This document shows, piece by piece, positions 10,435 to 19,961 of a DNA stretch of 64,000 bases (positions are counted from its first letter, which is position 1; each line of letters begins with the position of its first letter). Location: positions 576,968 through 640,967 of the forward strand of contig VHZZ01000011.1 of NCBI GenBank assembly GCA_009801015.1. Direction: 5' to 3'. The notes under the pieces were generated by a model, which worked only from the letters and a program-made list of their open reading frames with translations, had not been told where the DNA came from and did not search any database. A program made the translations under genes and the position numbers. Source of the DNA: Silene noctiflora (lineage: Eukaryota; Streptophyta; Magnoliopsida; Caryophyllales; Caryophyllaceae).

Positions 10435-10628
10435 TAGAGGTGTTCAAATGCGGGTTTGGGTCGGGCTCACGTTTAATTTTTGGCCCACGGACAAGCGGGT
10501 TAGCGGGTTTGGGACGGGTTAGTGGGCCGGACCTTTGTATTTTTCTTAAAAAGCCTTGTCTGTACCCGCTTATTTAGCGGACGGGATGGGCCGGGTTCAA
10601 TGGACGGGACAACCCATAAACAGCTCTA
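10435..10628. mobile_element. hAT-type MITE, GC-rich interior, 8-bp duplication
   Basis: Termini TAGAGGTGTTCAAATGCGGG and AAACAGCTCTA; TTCATACT is repeated exactly on both sides (10427-10434 and 10629-10636). The interior is an array of GCGGGTT and GGGCCGG words. The TARNG-like end and 8-bp duplication fit hAT. Confidence 0.85.
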
Positions 10629-10636
10629 TTCATACT

Positions 10637-11119
10637 ACAAAAAAAAATCTATTTTGCAATTTTTTTATCAGGCCGACATATCCTTATCTTAAAAAAAAAA
10701 AAAATTATAAATAAATGACTTAATTTAATAAATTTATAATTAATAGTTGTCAAACTTGAAGCTCAAGTCGTAGGGCATTACTCGTAAATCGTGTAATTGC
10801 GGTTTATAGGAAACTAGGATAAGTCCTCCACAGTAGCACTGTCGATTTTCCACTGTTTTCAAAATTTAACCTTCGAATTTCCCAAAAAGGTAGGCCACAG
10901 TAAAAGTAAAATTTCCTCTTTGGTTAAGACTCCGCATTTACCGCCACCCTTTGAAATAAATGACCTTTTTTTGTATATATAACTTTATGCCAGCTAATCA
11001 CGCGGGACGACCAATCATGTGACTTTCTCTCTCCTATTTATCCTACCCGACACGTATCACGCTCTGTCACGTGCTCCCTTCCTACCCCTTCTCAATTCTC
11101 GAGCTGTCAAATTTAATAT
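10637..11119. other. Intergenic stretch, nothing recognised
   Basis: AT-rich up to 10,980 and more mixed to 11,119. No reading frame, RNA gene or repeat end was recognised. Confidence 0.3.
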
Positions 11120-11290
11120 TCTTATCTTGTCTCTGGTAAATTTAATATCCGTCGCAAAATTCTGACGGGTTAAATATCACCCATATGGGTCAAGTAAATT
11201 TATTTGTCTTTATCCTTCTATGCGGGTTTTATTTGACCTGTCATAAGTTTGTGACGGATATCGACTGTCACAAATTGATTGAAAATTTGT
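11120..11290. mobile_element. MITE of the ATCCGTCACAAG subfamily
   Basis: ATCCGTCGCAAAATTCTGACGG near the left end and TTTGTGACGGATATC near the right; the centre shares the GTGGGTTTTATTT-like word with the copy at 8475. Approximate ends. Confidence 0.45.
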
Positions 11291-12352
11291 GTTAGTTGGA
11301 ACGGTTAAAAATTAATGTACGTAATTATTGTGGAATTGATAGTATGAATTTATAATGGAAATAAATGAATTGTTTACAGTATTAATTTATCGTCGGAAAT
11401 GAATGAAATGTTTGGAGAATGAATTTATTAGGTAGTAAATGAATGGTAATGATAAATACAGTTGCATTTAAGAATTAAATATCTTTCAAATTTGGTATTA
11501 ATTTTGGAATTAATAATTAAAGTACACATTCAACAATGTAACTTTGTTTCTTTTTTTAGCTTCTTAAATACAACATAAATTGTTAAGAGTTGAGATCGAT
11601 CTTCGTGAGACACGTCATCATTCATATAATAAAATTGATACTTCGTAATATTTCTACGAAGTATTAAACTAGTTATGTGTCAGAAGGAGAATTCGCTCTC
11701 AGATACATAATATCTTAATTATAATGAATTCAAATTCAATAGTCTTTAAATACTAATGTTAGTATTCATTACTCTCTAGTTCATGTTACAACAATTTACC
11801 TCCAAATTATTATTCGTCGACCCAAACCCGTAAATTGTAGTAACACTTGTCGATAATATGATATGCTTGATTTATAGATAATCATATATTTCTAGAAATT
11901 TCAATACACACTTTGTAAGAAGGAATAATTATTTCCAATTTCACTTTTAACCTTTTATAATTGACAGTTAATCCTATTTAAGACCGTCTTAACTTAAAAT
12001 CTCTCTCAATTCCATTTTATTTCCATCTCTATGTTGAATAGGTGTAGGTATCACTTTAAATTAGGACGGTTTTAAACAAGAAAGGGTGATATATCGAAGA
12101 TAGTTCCGGATTGCCAGGTATATTTATTTACCATGATTGGTCACACTGTGGGTTGGCAGAAATGTGATGATACCAAGCATATCAAACCAATAAGATTGTA
12201 CCACGTGGAATCGCGGATGGAAGTTGACGGTAGATTAGCTTCCACGCGAGGAATGAAAGAGGCAAAGCAATGTAGTTAAACTAACACAAGAAAGCAGCTC
12301 CTCCTCCTCATTATTATTACAACAACATTTCCATTATGAAATTCATAAATAC
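11291..12352. other. Intergenic stretch, nothing recognised
   Basis: AT-rich sequence with a few short imperfect repeats (AATGAATG words near 11360-11450, and a TACTTCGTAATATTTCTACGAAGTA palindrome near 11640-11665 shown here only by position and arms TACTTCGTA / TACGAAGTA). No gene is supported. Confidence 0.3.
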
Positions 12353-12985
12353 TCGTTAAAGACGGACGCTATCCGTTACAAGCTGAAGACGGATAATGTC
12401 TCTTTCACAATATGCAAGTGACACTATTCATAGACCTGTCAAAAGTAACCCGAACCGAAAAGGTTGACCCGAAACCCGAAATGACCCGAAACCCGAACAG
12501 ACCTGACCCGACCCGAACATGACCCGAGCTCTTGACCCATAACTGACCCAACCCGAAAATGACCCGTTTTGAAACCACCCAACCCGAAAACAACCCGAAA
12601 AAACATAACTCTAATTGAACGGAAAAGACTTGAAATAATTTTTTCTCTCTTATTCATTGACCCGAAAATGACCCGACCCAAAATAACCCGACCCGGTTAC
12701 CCAAAATTGACATGACGAACAAAACCAAAATAGACTCAAAACCCGAAATGACCCGAGGCGACCCGAATTAACCCAAAATCAATAAAAAACCCGAACTGAC
12801 CCGATCTGAACTGGCTCGACCCGAGCCCCACCCGTTGACCCGATTTGCCAGGTTTAACTATTCATACGGTGCTCCATTCCCCACCCCACCATACCCCACT
12901 TGCCCTTTCACTTGTTTTATTATGAGAGGATATTATCGATCTTGAAATAACAGATGGTGTTTGTCAAAAACAAGCAAGACGCCTT
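12353..12985. mobile_element. Palindromic Mutator-like MITE split by a later hAT insertion
   Basis: The left half (12353-12430) contains ACGCTATCCGTTACAAGC and GAAGACGGATAATG; the right half (12865-about 12985) resumes with the family's GGTGCTCCATTCCCC centre and TTATGAGAGGATATTATC arm. The halves are separated by the complete element at 12431-12856, so this MITE is older than that insertion. Confidence 0.65.
12431..12856. mobile_element. hAT-type element with ACCCGA arrays, nested, 8-bp duplication
   Basis: Termini TAGACCTGTCAAAAG and TTTGCCAGGTTTA are inverted repeats; ACTATTCA is duplicated exactly (12423-12430 and 12857-12864). The interior is dominated by GACCCGA and AACCCGAA words, which give long spurious open frames on the minus strand. 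The same family occurs at 56160-56720, about 36912-37440 and about 50459-50647. Confidence 0.85.
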
Positions 12986-13318
12986 ATATGAAATTATCCA
13001 TGCATAAAGTTTTGGGTGAGGTGGCTTCTGGAACTTATAACTTATAATCATCGTCGTCTCTTCTTATTGGATTTTGGTGTCTTGTCTATTTATCTATTCA
13101 AATTCTAATTATCTTTGATGGATTAATTCTCTTACCAAATTTGGTACAATCAATTAATTTGTGTACCTTCACCATTAATAATGTGTGACTGACTATCATA
13201 TTGAATGTTACATTATCATTTATTAAGTTTTTAAAATAGGTAGGAGTACTTATCCAAGTACTATTCGAGGGCGACTTAAGCTGACTTAAGCTTAATATTT
13301 CGTATGTACTTTGTATAA
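12986..13318. other. Intergenic stretch, nothing recognised
   Basis: AT-rich, no open frame of note and no repeat terminus recognised. Confidence 0.3.
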
Positions 13319-13722
13319 CAAAGCGTCTTACTTGTAACGGACACTATTCGTTACAAGCTGAGAACGGATAGTACCCCTCTCATAATAAGGCAAGTGGGAG
13401 GGCAAGTGAGAGAAATGGAGCATCCTATGGATAGTGCCACTTGCATATTGTGAGATGAGCACTATCTGTTTTCAGCTTGTGACGGATAGTGTGTGTTAAA
13501 ATATTATACCACCCACATGCATGTAAGTGTCCCACATTGTTGGAGAAAGAGAGATTGGACTAGTTTATAACCAAGGGGATTACTCTTATAACCAATTTGT
13601 TTTAGGATGAAACCTCCCTTGTGTTATCAGGTGGTACGTCTCTCCTCCGTTCGGGTGTGATCCAGACCCGTTTACATGTTTTAACAGTCCGTATTCAATG
13701 AGAATTTGTGTGTGTAATAGTT
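13319..13722. mobile_element. Palindromic Mutator-like MITE interrupted by a solo LTR
   Basis: Begins CAAAGCGTCTTACTTGTAAC and carries the GGAGCATCCTATGGATAG centre and CTTGTGACGGATAGTG arm. The right terminus GTCCGTATTCAATGAGAATT resumes at 13687, after an LTR-like insert, so the LTR is younger than the MITE. No clean target duplication was found. Confidence 0.6.
13494..13686. mobile_element. Solo LTR fossil of a short retrotransposon (TRIM-like)
   Basis: A 193-bp sequence bounded by TGTTAAAA and TTTTAACA, i.e. TG...CA ends with inverted repeats, containing GTCCCACATTGTTGGAG, a word typical of plant LTRs. Flanks GTGTG and GTCCG agree at three of five positions, a weak target repeat. No internal coding region accompanies it, so it is a broken remnant left by recombination or decay. 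Nested in an older MITE. Family is uncertain. Confidence 0.5.
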
Positions 13723-14010
13723 AAATATGTTTTAGGAGTTAGACTATCTAGTATGACATTAAGAAATCCTAATGAAACTATGTTGGAGACTTGGAGTTAG
13801 GACTTGGACGCCTTATATAAATAAGGGTCATAGGTCATGTTGGATAAGAGTGTGTATGCATAATATCCCGAGTTAAGCATAGTTGAAAATCTTAGCTAGT
13901 AGTTAAGTGTTGGAGGATTGATTGTATTATTGTTAGTGTTTGAATAATAATAATACAAGGTTGGGTTGTCAGTTAATATCATAACAAAATTATTGTGTCT
14001 TTGCATCTTT
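13723..14010. repeat. Possible LTR-derived fossil fragment
   Basis: Has a TATA-like TTATATAAATAAGGG at about 13815-13829 and the length and composition of an LTR promoter region, but no paired repeat or clear ends. No coding part is present. Broken remnant if correct; low confidence. Confidence 0.25.
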
Positions 14011-14971
14011 ATATTACTAGTATTGGTGCCCGGTTCTGCTCGGGCTACCATTTTTTAGCATTAAAATTTATGTTTAATTAAATAAAACTACATCAAAGTT
14101 GCATAACTCATAAATTTATTATTACTATATTTTTTTATGTCATACTTAAAATTACGATGATATAAATTATGAGATAAATTCCCTACTCCCGTTATTAATA
14201 TTTTATTAAATCGATTAGTTGACTCATTATTCATATATACTTTCTTTTGTTGTTAATATTATTACTTTTATTACATTCGTTATTACTACTGTTACTTTCA
14301 ATACTCCCGCGTTAATTATTGTTAAGTAATTATTGTTACTTTCACTACTGTCGTATTAATATTGATAATTTCACTGCCCCGTGGGCCGTGGTTACTTCTA
14401 TTACTTCCACTACTCCCGCTTACTATTCAAATGAGTGATTACAATCATATTATTATATATCCAATGTTACTACAATTCTTTTCACTACTAATAGAATTAC
14501 TTTTACTATTTAGCCATACAATTTTAAGAGATTTATATATCTTATATAAAATATATTACATATATTCACCAAATCAAATCGAAATAATTATGAATATTAT
14601 ATTTTTGGGAAATTTAGTTTTATTTATTTACCTTTTAATAGTTTCNAAAATATAACATACTTATATTGTATTTGTATATGTTAAATAATTAACATTCTTT
14701 ATACTAATTAATAACATAAGTGAGACATGTTTATTTTAAGGAAAATCACCATATTTTAATATTTTCTAAACTTATGCTTAAACCGAAACTATATAATATT
14801 TACATTGAAGTCCCTTGGTTGGGTCCATCGTACAGTGCTATCGATTAAAAACTATATAGTATAATTAATTTATATAGATTTATTTAATTACAATGAAATC
14901 CTTTAATTTCAGAAATATTTATATAGTATTGATTTGTACCAAAACCCCAACAAGATGTATATGGCATCACT
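14011..14971. repeat. Candidate Helitron-like fragment with 5' hairpin
   Basis: ACTAGTATTGGTGCCCGG leads into a GCCCG ... CGGGC hairpin at 14028-14045, followed by AT-rich DNA with repeated TTACT and CACTACT words (about 14230-14420). A similar ACTAGT-plus-hairpin layout is seen at 25806-25836. I could not identify a CTRR 3' end, so the assignment is tentative. One ambiguous base lies at 14646. Otherwise no gene seen. Confidence 0.25.
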
Positions 14972-15070
14972 AATTCTCATTTGTGACGTGTTCAAACTTG
15001 CAAGTGGGAGAGGCAAGTGGGGAGAGGTTTGTGAGACATCACAAGCTTGTGACCGTCACAAGCAAGACAA
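14972..15070. mobile_element. Short GTGACG palindromic MITE
   Basis: TCTCATTTGTGACG at the left and GACCGTCACAAGCAAGAC at the right, with AAGTGGGAGAGGCAAGTGGG between, match the core words of the Mutator-like MITEs here. It looks like a deleted copy of that group. Confidence 0.5.
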
Positions 15071-15539
15071 GATGGACTGATACGGCATAACTTAAATCAT
15101 TGATCTAATTTTCGTTCCTTGTAAAATAAAAAATATAAACATATAACCCTAATATGTCCTCTAACATAGGAAAAGGGATAGTGCAATTGTCCCTAACAAA
15201 ATCATTTGACCTTGACCTCAAAGGCTAATATCCTATGTTTCTAGGCCAAGAATCAAAATATTCCATTACATAAAATTTGACATAATTAATAAGTCAAAGT
15301 TAGGGGTGATGCACCACAAATACTAATATAATTCCACCCTTATAATAAACATTGAACAATGATAATACATTTATCTGAGTTTATGTATAATTTTTCTGAG
15401 TTTAGCTCAGATTTTTTAAAACAAAACTCAAAAACTTTAGTATAGAGCTCGAATTTTACACTACACAACTGATCGTATAATCTACTAATTGATAATGCAC
15501 CGGTATGTAACTAAGATCACACAATCTAAAAAAAATGGT
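15071..15539. other. Intergenic stretch, nothing recognised
   Basis: AT-rich, with a loose repeat of CTGAGTTTA-type words at 15376-15415. No gene seen. Confidence 0.3.
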
Positions 15540-15733
15540 ACACAAATTCTCGTTACAGATGGACACTATCCGTCTAAAGCTGAAGACGTATAGTGTCTGT
15601 CTCACAAAATGTAAGTGGATAGTTCAAATGGGTGGGAAATGGCTACTCACACTTACTCTCTCACTTGCATTTTGTGATAGGCCATTATCCGCCTTCAAGT
15701 TTAGACGGATAGTGGTCGTTTACAATGAGACGG
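15540..15733. mobile_element. Palindromic Mutator-like MITE, 'GACGGATAGTG' family
   Basis: Left terminus CACAAATTCTCGTTACAG and arm GGACACTATCCGTC; right arm TTTAGACGGATAGTGG. Central AAGTGGATAG and ACTTGCATTTTGTG words match the other copies. The open frame across it is not a gene. Confidence 0.65.
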
Positions 15734-15897
15734 ACCGGTAGGTATGATATTGAAATTGGGGCCATGAAATACGCGGTTAGACATGTGATGAGCCTCTAAT
15801 ACCTTTAGGCGCCTTACCAACATACATACATGTTGTGGGAAAGTGATGGCTTTGCATCATAATTTACAAAAGATAATCCTTATCCCTTTATTCTTTC

Positions 15898-16091
15898 AGC
15901 TAGTCTCCCTTATGACGGAGGTACCCGTCACAAATCCTTGCGACGGGTACTTTGTCTCACAAAACGAATAAAGCAAAAGGTGGGGGCACCCCCCACTTGC
16001 TTTCCTCTTTTGTCTCATGGGTCTTTTGTGAGACAAAGTGATTCCCGTCACAAGCTTGCGACGGGTACCTCCGTCACAAGGAGAATTTGTG
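15898..16091. mobile_element. Mutator-like MITE, GACGGGTACC subfamily, 10-bp duplication
   Basis: ATGACGGAGGTACCCGTC near the left end and GACGGGTACCTCCGTCAC near the right form strong inverted repeats around a GGGGGCACCCCCC centre. TTATTCTTTC is repeated exactly on both sides (15888-15897 and 16092-16101). The interior block AACGAATAAAGCAAAAGG is shared with the 9484 copy. Confidence 0.85.
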
Positions 16092-16101
16092 TTATTCTTT
16101 C

Positions 16102-17121
16102 TCTCCCAACATTTTGAATTTTAATGCTACCATTTTTACAAGCATATTTGTCCATATTCATATTCCCATCTTGTAGTATTTAATTATTTATATGATGACA
16201 TGCTTTTTCATACCTTAAGTGTGTTGGGTGTTTCTTTCCCAACTTATACATCCATATTTGTTTATTCCGATCAATTGTTATCTATTTTTATCGTAGGTGT
16301 ATCAGCTGATAGTAGGGGTAACCATTAGGCCACCCAAATGCGGGCTAGACGCCCCGAGTTGAGGGGTAGTACTGAGCTCTGGAATTAGTGGCCAGAGCAC
16401 GTCCCAATGAATTGCGACCTAGACGAGATATACTGGACTTGCTTTAATTTCCTTTTTTAGTGCGGAAGCTGGTCGGTTTAAGCGAAATTAAAGTTGGCAT
16501 TAGTTCGGCCCGGTAGGGGACCCGAGCTGCTCTGGGCCAGAGCACGGGTTGGACAAGCCACCAGTTTTTGGCCCGACAATGCAGGTTGGGCCATACCAGG
16601 TCGAGTTGTCGTTGGCTAGGTCTAGTCGATAGTTTTCTATTTCTAGTTTTAAATTTTTAGTTGAAAAAGAATATGTTAAGGTTCTGTTCTATTCAGCTAA
16701 AGCAGAACTAAACTGAATTGAATTTAATAGAGTTAAACTTAACTTAATTGAGCTGAAAATAAGTTAAAAAAAAGGGCATAATTAGACGGAATAATATTAA
16801 TAACCTAAATAGTAAAAAAAAGGAACATGTGAAGTCATAAATACATAATCCTTATCCAATATTCATTGGGAATTTTAATGGGAGCATATAAACAAAGCAT
16901 GATTGTCCATATTCTCACCTTGTAGTATTTCATATGATCACATGCTCTTTCATGCCTTAATTTTGTTGGATGTTTTTTTTTTCTCTTTTTCTACCTTATC
17001 CATCCACAAAAATAAATATGTAAAGATTCTATTCTACAAGTAGAAAGTGTGCCAAATTCAATGAGATGGTTCTTTATGACTTGGATAAGAGTATGGGAAT
17101 AATATGTGTTTTTAGATGTAA
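16102..17121. other. Intergenic stretch with GC-rich repeat-like part and short duplications
   Basis: 16315-16620 begins TAGGGGTAACC and is rich in GGGCC and CGAGC words, resembling the GC-rich hAT MITEs, but its right end is not clear. Around 16680-16790 AGGTTCTGTTCTATTCAGC and AACTGAATTGAA words recall the Harbinger termini. GCATATAAACAAAGCATGAT and TTGTAGTATTT words near 16140-16220 recur at about 16885-16950. No gene seen. Confidence 0.35.
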
Positions 17122-17130
17122 TAATAACTA

Positions 17131-17510
17131 CACATTATAAAACGGCACTATCCATCACAAGCTGAAGACGAATATTGCCCTTTCACAATATACAAGTAGC
17201 ATACCCATGAGCACTTAGATCAACTGACAAGGGGTTGTTCTAGCTTAACCAGAGGTCTCGTGTTCGAGCCCTGGGAACGCAGCAGTGTTGAAACTCATGA
17301 GCTAGAGCTTAACCGCCCTAGTGGCCTTACCCGACTCGAATCCATATTAAACCGGATGGTTTACACCAAAAATAAAACAATATACAAGTGACATTATCTA
17401 TGGGGTGCTCCATTTCCCCCCACTTGCCCTCGTACTTGCTTTATTATGAGAGGGACACTATCCGTTTTCAGCTTATGACGGATAGTGTCCGTCACAAACA
17501 AGACGCTTTG
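17131..17510. mobile_element. Palindromic Mutator-like MITE with 9-bp duplication, split by a SINE
   Basis: Target duplication TAATAACTA at 17122-17130 and 17511-17519 is exact. The left arm has CGGCACTATCCATCACAAGC and the right arm ACGGATAGTGTCCGTCAC ending CAAGACGCTTTG. The family centre (GGGTGCTCCATTTCCCCCC) lies right of the SINE insert. This is the best-defined member of the 'GACGGATAGTG' family and supports its Mutator-like assignment. Confidence 0.85.
17203..17376 (+). mobile_element. tRNA-derived SINE (family A), copy 2, nested in a MITE
   Basis: Starts CCCATGAGCACTTAGATC, with B-box-like GTTCGAGCC inside GTCTCGTGTTCGAGCCCTGG, and ends in a short A-rich tail. Homologous to 695-878. 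Flanking ACAATATACAAGT at 17185-17197 and 17377-17389 is a 13-bp target duplication taken from the host MITE, so the SINE is younger than the MITE. Confidence 0.8.
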
Positions 17511-17740
17511 TAATAACTATAGTACAAAAGTATGAGATTCTTGTCCTATTTTAATTTTCATTGTGTCACGTATTCAAATATGCTCTTGTCTTGTACAAAG
17601 TAATACTCATATACTTCACGTAAGAAATTGGTGATTTTTGTATTCCGTTCATCTTCAACTTTAGAATTGCCTACGTTAACTTATTGTAAAACCGTCTTAT
17701 AACTTAGACTTCATTCGCTTTACTTCAATTGATCAGCTCC

Positions 17741-17911
17741 CATGGTTTTAAATTTCGGTATCGGTCGTAGTTGCGGTATCGGTATAATCGGTCATTAATC
17801 GGTCGTCACGGACGGATCGCGGTGAATCTCGGTGATTTCTCATATCGGTAGAATGAAATTCCGATACAACTTGGCCGATACAATACAACTCGGCCGAGAT
17901 TTTGAACCCTG
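17741..17911. mobile_element. hAT-type MITE, CATGGTTTTAAATTTCGG end, 8-bp duplication
   Basis: Inverted ends CATGGTTTTAAATTTCGG and, reversed, CAGGGTTCAAAATCTCGG; TCAGCTCC duplicated exactly (17733-17740 and 17912-17919). The interior is rich in ATCGGT words. Confidence 0.85.
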
Positions 17912-17919
17912 TCAGCTCC

Positions 17920-18837
17920 TACAACAAAGACAAGGCATAAAAAAGACAAGGGAATATATATGTTTTGGAAAGTTGCCTTTTTTACATTTACCATTATTTC
18001 TTAAATGAGACGAGGAAAAACTTTGTAATTCTAGGCAGATCGGTTTTATACTCTAATACGCCTCCTCATACGAATGCATGTTAGGCTTAAAGTGTAGATG
18101 CAACTGCAGACCTCCTCATGTCTGGTGCTTAACTAACTTCGATATAGGAAGATCTAATATAATCTGGAGAGAGATTTTAATCCGTGACCTTTCCGTCACA
18201 TGGCTATGATATCATGTCAAGAAACCATCTCAGCTAAAAGTTTAAGTTGATGGTTGAAATCTCAAAATCGATTTTATACTCTAATATTTCGTTAACAAGG
18301 AGTACCATATATGGAATATGAGTCTACGATGACATGATACATCTATCCTCCGGTATCGATATATACCTTAGAATATTTCATGTAACTAAACATAGAGACA
18401 AAGGGATCAATTCCAACGTGTTGCTAAATCTCACCCAACAATTTAATTTCCATACAAATCCAGGTTCATGCATGTAACTTGCGACACAATAACTCCGTCG
18501 ATCCACAAACGTATTTTGACGGAATTGAGTTCAAATACATACCAAATCACATGGGTAGTTGTATAGAAAATGCCCGAGTTTCTGTCTTTAATTTATTACC
18601 TCCATATAATGGTATTTGACCCGTTTTAAGATTTAAGACAGATACTCTGTCTTAAGCAAGACCTGCCGCATTTAAAAAAATGCGGCGAGGGTCCCTTTAA
18701 GCCTTTACAAACTTGGCAGAAGGGCATTGTATGAACTCGAAAGAGTTGGCGGCTAAAATATGTCACTTTCTTGCACTTACTTTGGCTCCAAAAGTCTAAT
18801 GACTATGTTTAAGGAGACAATTCATTGATAGAATGTA
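17920..18837. other. Intergenic stretch, nothing recognised
   Basis: No gene or complete repeat recognised. A small palindrome GCATTTAAAAAAATGC lies near 18669-18684. Confidence 0.3.
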
Positions 18838-19045
18838 ATTCCTCTATCTCCGTCATTTGTTGTCCTTTTTCGTTTTGGGTTGTCTCAGTTAATTGTTGTC
18901 CTTTCTATTTTAGGATTATATTTAATGGGTAATTTGATCTTTCACATTCAATTTAGTCCACTTGTCAACTTATAATAGGCTCCCTCCTCTTTTCTTGGTT
19001 ATTGTGCCAAAACCAAATGACAACAAATGATCTGGACGGAGGGAG
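18838..19045. mobile_element. Stowaway-type MITE (TTTGTTGTCC subfamily)
   Basis: Left end CTCTATCTCCGTCATTTG region and right end ATCTGGACGGAGGGAG, TA at 18836-18837 and 19046-19047, interior CATTTGTTGTCC and GACAACAAATG as in the 36047 copy. Confidence 0.75.
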
Positions 19046-19047
19046 TA

Positions 19048-19486
19048 TAACATATATTGCGTCATCAATTTTATGGGTATTAATTAACTTACCTTGATAG
19101 CTTATGTCGACCGGGAGATAAGCAATGACGTTTTCAGTGGGGGATGATGGGTACGATTGAAACATAACTAAAAAGGATTAAGATAAAACCATCTTAAGAG
19201 AGACCTAGTCTTACCGTATAGTATAACATCGCTTAATTGGTAGTGGCCCAATAGTTAATGCATGTTTATCTTTTATTAATTAATAAACTGATACAAAAAT
19301 TTAATATATTTTTAATATTAGAAATGTTTTATTTAATAATCGAACCTCACCAATGAAGCCCTAGAACCGCCGCTGCGGATGTGGATAAGAGGGATATCGG
19401 CATATCACAAAGCACAACCGAGTCCATTTGTCAACTCCTTACACGGTATCGAACAATACACGAGACGAAACCCAAAAGACAAACTT
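19048..19486. other. Intergenic stretch, nothing recognised
   Basis: Mixed AT-rich DNA between the Stowaway element and the repeat at 19487. No gene seen. Confidence 0.3.
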
Positions 19487-19631
19487 AATTAACACAAAAG
19501 CTTCAGAGAGACGGTCTCTCAATAGCGTTATTAAGAGACCTCTCACATAATGGGGTGAGGGACCCACTGAATTTTTTGTTTCCCTATTATGTCTAAATCA
19601 GTGAGAGACAGCCTCTCACGAGACCTACTGA
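19487..19631 (-). repeat. Short dispersed repeat, 'GAGACCGTCTCCCAC' family, copy 2
   Basis: Inverted relative to 4622-4775; carries GAGACGGTCTCTCAATAGCG and AGAGACCTCTCACATAATGG and ends GAGACCTACTG. It lies downstream of the P0 3' end. Confidence 0.55.
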
Positions 19632-19961
19632 TTAATTAATAGGATCAAGTTTAATTTCAAAACAAACGAGCACGTTTTATTCAATACCGCACCACAAAAT
19701 ACTACTATAGGCCTAATATTAATTTATTAAGAAGGCCGCGGCTTTATCTTTCAAAGATAAAATAAAATAAAGTAAAATAAAATAAACATTATGGAAAACA
19801 ATTAACTCAACATCTAATATACTCCTTGGATATTGAATGGAATGCTAAAAATCCGAACACAAAATAGAGAGAGTACTTGCTAGTCCAACTCAACAAAATA
19901 AACCAGCCACGAGACATAAAGACTCGCTAATGGCAGAGTAGCGGAATTAAAAAAAGATAGC

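Noticed and set aside
12405-12681. Overlapping 62- and 80-residue open frames on the minus strand
   Set aside because: Both are translations of GACCCG arrays in the hAT element at 12431-12856.
17221-17285. tRNA-like promoter boxes as a tRNA gene
   Set aside because: No full cloverleaf or acceptor stem; A-rich tail, target duplication and a second copy show it is a SINE.
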